A program made the translations under genes and the position numbers. From positions 31,282 through 56,117 of the forward strand of contig MU130349.1 of the NCBI GenBank assembly GCA_015039465.1: 24,836 nt of DNA. The letters run 5' to 3'. Shown here one piece after another: positions 19,739-24,836 of this stretch. The DNA is from Phlegmacium glaucopus. Its lineage: Eukaryota > Basidiomycota > Agaricomycetes > Agaricales > Cortinariaceae. The notes beneath the pieces are model-generated. The model saw only the letters and a program-made list of their open reading frames with translations, was not told the DNA's origin and did not search any database. Every line of letters starts with the position of its first letter. The first letter of the stretch is position 1.

Positions 19739-20425
19739 TCAGTAGCCAAAGTGCACATATGGAACCCATGTCAAGAATGCAGTGTCACCCTCCCCAAGCC
19801 TCTCTTGAACCTTTCTCGTAGCGTAATCCAACGCATAGGCTGCATGACTACTGTCCAATCCATCTCCCTTCTCCCTAAGCAAATATTCATAGAACTCTGT
19901 CGCAAACGCTGGCCCATGCATATCAGAAATACCCCACATCGTACCAACTACGCCTCGATAACCAGCAGCAAGCATACCAGCTGCGAGATGGACGACTTCC
20001 TCCGATAATTTGAGGTCTCCTTTGCTTGTCTGACACGCCGAAAGGAAAGCCAAGTCCAGGTTTGGGATTTCCTCCTTCATGACCTCGAGCAGCTCCAAAC
20101 GCCCATCATGGAGACAGAGGCCGCTCTCAAGAGGCTCCTGGATATCTTGCACTCCGTGGCACGCAAAATGAGCCCAGCTACGGCACTTCATCTCCGCCTT
20201 GACGTTCTCTTTAGTTGCCTTGGAGTCCTCCAACAACAATGCATCGACGGCGGTTCCTTGCATCAATGCTTCGAGGGCATGCGTCTCTGTTCTGGTTGAC
20301 GGTATGGAGGAAAGACCCGGAGTGTTAGGTTGGCTGATAAGGACAAGGCTGGTACATTTGGAAGAGGTGGATGATGTAATGAATTTATGGTTAAGAAAGC
20401 GGACAGTTGGTGTATATGTAGTGTT
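19739..20425 (-). pseudogene. C-terminal part of a CHAT-domain protein (5' truncated)
   Basis: CHAT domains are caspase/separase-like (clan CD) peptidase folds, usually at the end of TPR proteins in agarics. The open frame ends at 19739 with TVRFLNHKFI upstream, SLVLISQPNTPGLSSIP, then the His motif WAHFACHG (residue 163 of the 301-residue frame), the Cys motif LAFLSACQTSKGD (residue 204), AGYRGVVGTMWG and a typical FLTWVPYVHFGY end. Both catalytic residues are kept. Recognisable homology starts at about 20425 with TYTPT; farther upstream the sequence is low-complexity and not CHAT. The TPR part and the start of the domain are missing, so the gene is most likely a fragment although still open over 229 codons. 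An ATG at 20644 exists in the low-complexity part but is unlikely to be the native start. Confidence 0.85.
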
Positions 20426-20600
20426 GCCGAAGTCCAGTCCAGAACCGAAGTTCGAACCTGAACTTTTGAGAACCGGACCGAAGTTCAGTCCAAGGTTCAC
20501 ATATTTTGCTGAACTGAACGCTGGGTTCGACTCAGCGTTCAAGTAGATTGCACTTCCACTGAACGCGTTCGAACTCAGTTTGAACCGGACTTTTACTATA
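20426..20600. repeat. Low-complexity GAAC/GTTC-rich tract joined to the CHAT fragment
   Basis: Short variants of accgaagttc, gaactgaac and gttcgaac recur in both orientations over about 170 bases. On the minus strand they read as Phe/Gly/Ser-rich (NFGPVL, NFGSGLDFG), in frame with CHAT. The tract replaces the part of the CHAT domain that should precede YTPT. Probably an unstable simple repeat that invaded or expanded in the gene. Confidence 0.6.
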
Positions 20601-20758
20601 GCCTTCCAACCGTTACCTGGGTGACACATTCGCACTCCCATCATTCTTTATTCCCTGTCATCTTTGGTATATTTCCCATCCATTGGTACGTTCCCCTTAT
20701 CAACCAGTGCTCCTCCATTTGTATTCTCATAGTAGGAGGTTAGAAACAGGTGCGTCTT

Positions 20759-21512
20759 CATCAGGAAAAACCTCAATTGCTGATTTGTGAGAATAAGTTT
20801 GGATCAGCCTTGGTAAGTACGGAGCAAGCTAATTTTGACTGACCTACCAAAATCAGCTGGAGTCAGTGGCGCATCAGCCGATGGTCAGCAGGCTGGTCAC
20901 TTATTAGATACTTATACTTGTTTATTATTCACAGATCCTTCGCACATCCAACTGCATATAGAGATATAGGAAATTGGTTATTTAAGAAATATGCGAGTAC
21001 AAAAATCTATCTGAGAATGAGTTTACATAAAACGATGCAGCACTTTCAAGGACATTGCTCGATGACCATGAGACAGGTGCTTGTGGACCAAATTTCGGGA
21101 AGAGCTGGATACTCGAGAGAATGAGAGAAACAGGGATGATGCTTACACGGCGCTCTCCCCGAGCCATCAAGCGCGAAACCTTGAATAACTTGGAATTTTG
21201 ATCCTTCTGAGCTCGAGAAAATGTGGTGAACCACTCAACGTAAGCCAAGTGTTTGTGTGAAAAAGCGCCAGCCCGAGCCGGGAACCAGAGGTCAATTGCG
21301 TGAGGTGGTAACGAAAAAATGCATCGGACTTGTCCAATGCATAGACCTGAAATTAAAATTTAGTTGAGGTTTAAATCAAAGGAGCGAACATGAAAAGCGT
21401 ACCTTTCAAGTCCAAACTGGAGCCACTGTCAGAGTCCTTAACCCGAACGACGACGGTGTCAAATCGGCCAGGAACAACATTGTTATACTTGTCAAAATGC
21501 ACTGGATCGGTG
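20759..21512 (-). mobile_element. 3' fragment of a Plavaka-type DNA transposon
   Basis: This 754-base stretch is nearly identical to 22598-23357 (same order, offset 1839, with a 6-base gap later). It contains the end of the element, the last transposase exon (VEWFTTFSRAQ to FVNSFSDR-like FYVNSFSDRFLYSHIS, stop at 20982), its intron and the end of the preceding exon. It breaks abruptly at 21512 in the middle of coding sequence. High identity with the second copy means a recent duplication or second insertion. Confidence 0.85.
20761..20905. repeat. Plavaka end with subterminal short repeats
   Basis: The shared sequence of both Plavaka copies begins at about CAGGAAAAACCTCAATTGC (20761; also 22600). 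Within the next 140 bases the motifs atcagc/tcagctgg/gtcagtgg/gatcagcc and ggtcagcaggctggtcac recur. Such subterminal arrays are typical transposase-binding regions in CACTA-like (CMC) elements; that role here is inferred. Confidence 0.5.
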
Positions 21513-22597
21513 ATAGGACTGAAAGTTGAATACCTATGGATTGCCATTCACAATTTCTCATACCCTCACACCCCTACTTCTACTACATCATCTATTAATT
21601 ACACTATTGACGCGGATATGTACCCTTGTACTTGGGGTACATTTGCTACTATATGCTTCACCATTTTTAATCTCCCTCCTGGTTCTCAAGCTTCTATACG
21701 TGACGTGGCCGAAGCATACCGTACAATTCCCATCACTCCAGACCAATGGCCTGGCTTAGTTGTCAAGCTGCGAGAATATGATGCGTATGCCATTAATATT
21801 TGTGACGATTTCGGCCTTGCATCAGCTGGAGGAATATATGGTCATCTTGGAGATGCTACTGCTGATATTTTTCGTTCGCATGGTATCGGCCCACTCTCTA
21901 AATGGGTCGACGACCACATTCTCTTTCGCATTTTAGCAAAATACCGTGAATCCTACAATGCCAAGCGTCGGCGTTGGCATACCATCATCATGGAGAATGG
22001 TGGACGGACCCAGTCTGGGAGTCGTTACTGGTATCGGGGTGAGATCATGCCAGATGACCTCCCAGCGGAATTTGATGAAGACGCGGCCTGTCCAATCTTG
22101 GACTTCTCAAATTTTCCAAATCGTTCGCACTCTGACTCTGCCTTCACGTATTGTGATGCAGATGTTGATGCCATCTCTTCGCAACTTGGCATTCCATGGG
22201 AACCGACCAAAGCCATCCCTTTTTCATATGTTGTGCCTTATCTTGGCTTCGAATGGAATCTTTCTGATCGCACAGTTGCTATTACAGAAAACAAAAAAGC
22301 TAAATATAGAACAGCAATCGAAGATTGGCTGTCACACCCCACTCACACGCTAGAGCAAGCCCAGAAACGTTACGGAAAACTACTTCACGCTAGTTTGATT
22401 CTCCCGGCAGGTCGTGCTTACCTCACCAGCATCGAAAGCCTCATGGGTTCTTTCGGATCCAACCCTTTCATTCCTCACCACGCCCCTCGTCACACTGTCG
22501 CTGATCTCTCTTGGTGGCTCCATGCATTCAGCGCGCCAAGCATCATTCGCCCAATCCCAGGACCTTCCCCCGTTTCAGACAGAGGCGCCTTCTCAGA
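21513..22597 (+). pseudogene. DIRS-like reverse transcriptase fragment
   Basis: The frame is open through the stretch and reads as the palm and thumb of the reverse transcriptase found in agaric DIRS-type retroelements. Motif A is IRDVAEAYRTIPI (first catalytic Asp) and the active-site box is SKWVDDHILF. These are followed by LGIPWEPTKAIPF, VPYLGFEWN, the connecting RYGKLLHASLILPAGRAYL and SLMGSFGSNPF. No tyrosine recombinase, Gag or split repeats are visible and both ends are cut, so it is a fragment. By chance the upstream Plavaka remnant is open in the same frame, making a longer 410-residue frame from 21390 that is not a true fusion. Confidence 0.85.
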
Positions 22598-24836
22598 CAT
22601 CAGGAAAAACCTCAATTGCTGATTTGTGAGAATAAGTTTGGATCAGCCTTGGTAAGTACGGAGCAAGCTAATTTTGACTGACCTACCAAAATCAGCTGGA
22701 GTCAGTGGCGCATCAGCCGATGGTCAGCAGGCTGGTCACTTATTAGATACTTATACTTGTTTATTATTCACAGATCCTTCGCACATCCAACTGCATATAG
22801 AGATATAGGAAATTGGTTATTTAAGAAATATGCGAGTACAAAAATCTATCTGAGAATGAGTTTACATAAAACGATGCAGCACTTTCAAGGACATTGCTCG
22901 ATGACCATGAGACAGGTGCTTGTGGACCAAATTTCGGGAAGAGCTGGATACTCGAGAGAATGAGAGAAACAGGGATGATGCTTACACGGCGCTCTCCCCA
23001 AGCCATCAAGCGCGAAACCTTGAATAACTTGGAATTTTGATCCTTCTGAGCTCGAGAAAATGTGGTGAACCACTCAACGTAAGGCAAGTGTTTGTGTGAA
23101 AAAGCGCCAGCGCCAGCCTGAGCCGGGAACCAGAGGTCAATTGCATGAGGTGGTAACGAAAAAATGCATCGGACTTGTCCAATGCATAGACCTGAAATTA
23201 AAATTTAGCTGAGGTTTAAATCAAAGGAGCGAACATGAAAAGCATACCTTTCAAGTCCAAACTGGAGCCACTGTCAGAGTCCTTAACCCAAACGACGACG
23301 GTGTCAAATCGGCCAGGAACAACATTGTCATACTTGTCAAAATGCACTGGATCGGTGTGTACTGAGTCGACCACAATTTCATCCAGAGGATTTAGGCTGT
23401 ATACATCATAGCTGATGAATTTTAGACGATGAAAGACTGAAATTTTTGAGAAAGGAATGTGAATAGAGGTGGAGGCGGCTTCGACTTGGGCTTTCGAGTA
23501 TTCGGGATGTTGATATTGAGCAACGAAACGTGATAAAGCCAGGATAAATTGCATAGCACCGTACTTAGTGTGAATTACCTCAATAGGCACACCTCGATGT
23601 GTTGGGTGCTTTGCCATGCGCTGCCTGCGTTCAGGGATCAAAGAAGGAAGGGGGTTTTGGACATGGAGGGGCGTGTTGAAAGATGTTTCAAGGCGGCGGC
23701 GGATGTACTTCTCATGATGCATCATACATTCCTTTCAGTCAAGCCAACACATCATTTGTGGGAATTCATCCTTGAAGTTAGTCGAAGCATACGCATCCTT
23801 CGCAAGATCGATATGAAGCCGCTCAGTAAATTCCATATTGAAATTGTCGGCTGCGCCATAGAGCTGAATAAGTTCGAAGTAATGACCGGAATTGTGAAGC
23901 TTTGGAATGTTGAAATGAGTGCGGATGCCAAGAGAAACAAGAATCTCACGGTTGAGATGGAACACGTGAAGGGCATCATTCATTTGAGCAAGTGTTTCGG
24001 ATGTGTGAATAGGGTATCTGGCTAGATAAATGAAATCGAGGACTGCACGGACTGTACGAACAAGTCGTGCATTGGAATGGCCATGGGGAAGACGAACATC
24101 GGCGACCAACGCCAAAAGAAATCTGGAAATCTGATCGTGTTCTGTGCCCGTAACACGAGAGAGGTTTGAAATGCCCTTCATAAATAGCCGGATGTGATGA
24201 TTAGGGGGCAAGCGGCGGCACCGAGCATCAACCTCTGCGTCTCCACATACAGCCCAAATCCACCCAATAAGATGTTTGAGGAGACCTTGATACAATTGAT
24301 GTAGGATGTCAGGTGTGATGGAGCGGTAGATGTCGACATAAGGAAGGTTTTTCCAGAAAACGCACTGGACGGGCTTGATTCCTGCATTAGCGCACGCCTT
24401 GGTGAATTCGGCAGCCCCTTTATCGATGGCATTGAGAGCTTCTGTGATTTTTTGGGCGTCGCGAGGCTCAAGAACACTATCCCAGTTGCCAATGTCATTT
24501 CGTAGTGCAGGACAAATGGGACAAGTGCCGGTCTTAACCAGCGAGACGAGGATCTGCTCCGGATAATCCCCTACATAGGCGGCAAGAATTGGGAAGCACC
24601 TCCTCGTAGCACCGTCTCCACTGACAAGCATGATTCCATCACGCCCAGCACTCTCCAATGGCTTGACGATGGTCTGCATGCAATGGTGGAAGAGGTTCGA
24701 TATGCAGCAGCGACGGGAAGACTTATTTGTGATATGACCGAGTTTCGATGTTGGGAGATAGGCCAGCAAGACTTGGCCTTGTCGAGAAGGCTTTCGTCGA
24801 ATGTGCTTTGGTATGTTACCGATGGTGAGGTAGACC
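22598..24836 (-). mobile_element. Plavaka-type DNA transposon (right part runs off the window)
   Basis: The 3' end is defined by the common start with the fragment at 20759. It contains the transposase gene below. The other terminus lies beyond the right edge. The DIRS fragment abuts its end at 22597. Confidence 0.85.
22821..24836 (-). pseudogene. Plavaka transposase, 5' part missing, with in-frame TGA
   Basis: Plavaka transposases move CMC-superfamily cut-and-paste elements in basidiomycetes. The frame is open from the edge, starting VYLTIGNIPKHIRRK, then LLAYLPTSKLGH, MLVSGDGATRR, YVGDYPEQ, TCPICPALRNDIG, SITPDILHQLYQG, CRRLPPNHHIRLFMKGIS, RTHFNIPKLH and ERLHIDLAKDAYA. It meets a TGA at 23735-23737 after MMCWLD. 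The next codons (KECMMHHEKYIRRRLE) continue the family pattern in the same frame, so a single base change (probably CGA to TGA) stopped it. After 23248 a 56-base intron (23247-23192) leads to the last exon 23191-22821, ending SDRFLYSHIS. The N-terminal part is outside the window. The rest looks intact, so the inactivation is recent. Confidence 0.85.

Noticed and set aside
21390..22622. Natural fusion of Plavaka and reverse transcriptase
   Set aside because: The Plavaka part is read on its antisense strand; the frame is open by chance.
20759..23357. LTR retrotransposon with 754-base LTRs
   Set aside because: The repeats encode the end of a Plavaka transposase, have no primer-binding site or polypurine tract, and the internal reverse transcriptase is of DIRS type and incomplete.

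Overview
The window looks like a gene-poor, repeat-rich stretch of a filamentous basidiomycete nuclear genome, most probably an agaricomycete. The genes are cut by many short introns (41-68 bases, mostly GT..AG). The protein families also fit: a TPR protein of the kind that carries CHAT domains in agarics, a caspase-like peptidase C14, an orphan CHAT fragment, a Plavaka-type DNA transposase and a DIRS-like reverse transcriptase. No rRNA, tRNA or CRISPR array was seen. Coordinates of spliced genes come from reading splice sites and phases by eye.

Layout: 1-2775 (minus) is the 5' part of a TPR-repeat gene. Its last visible exon is an array of ten nearly identical 135-bp units that runs off the left edge. 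4845-7244 (minus) is a 13-exon RAD23-like gene with an unusual layout: ubiquitin-like domain, Pro/Ser linker, then three STI1-UBA modules. One extra base breaks its frame in exon 10. 7429-8566 and 15486-17163 are two diverged direct copies of an unidentified interspersed repeat. 9464-11608 (minus) is a complete 4-exon caspase-like gene with an intact His/Cys dyad. 14284-15312 (plus) is an inverted partial copy of its C-terminal half only, still open and with the same intron. 12853-13360 and 17736-18451 are inverted repeats; the second is a foldback with two 341-base arms of equal length and about five mismatches.

The right end is transposon territory. 19739-20425 (minus) is the C-terminal part of a CHAT protease-like domain whose upstream part has been replaced by low-complexity sequence. 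20759-21512 is a 3' fragment of a Plavaka element, 21513-22597 a DIRS-like reverse transcriptase fragment, and 22598-24836 a longer Plavaka element whose transposase carries an in-frame TGA and continues off the right edge.

Taken together, three gene types tied to clan-CD peptidases and repeat receptors (a TPR array, a caspase, a CHAT fragment) sit within 25 kb among young repeats. This would suit a fast-changing locus for self/non-self recognition or regulated cell death, but that role is inference. The most unusual single items are the triple STI1-UBA RAD23-like protein, the TPR array whose differences cluster at a few codons, and the caspase C-terminal domain that has become a separate gene.
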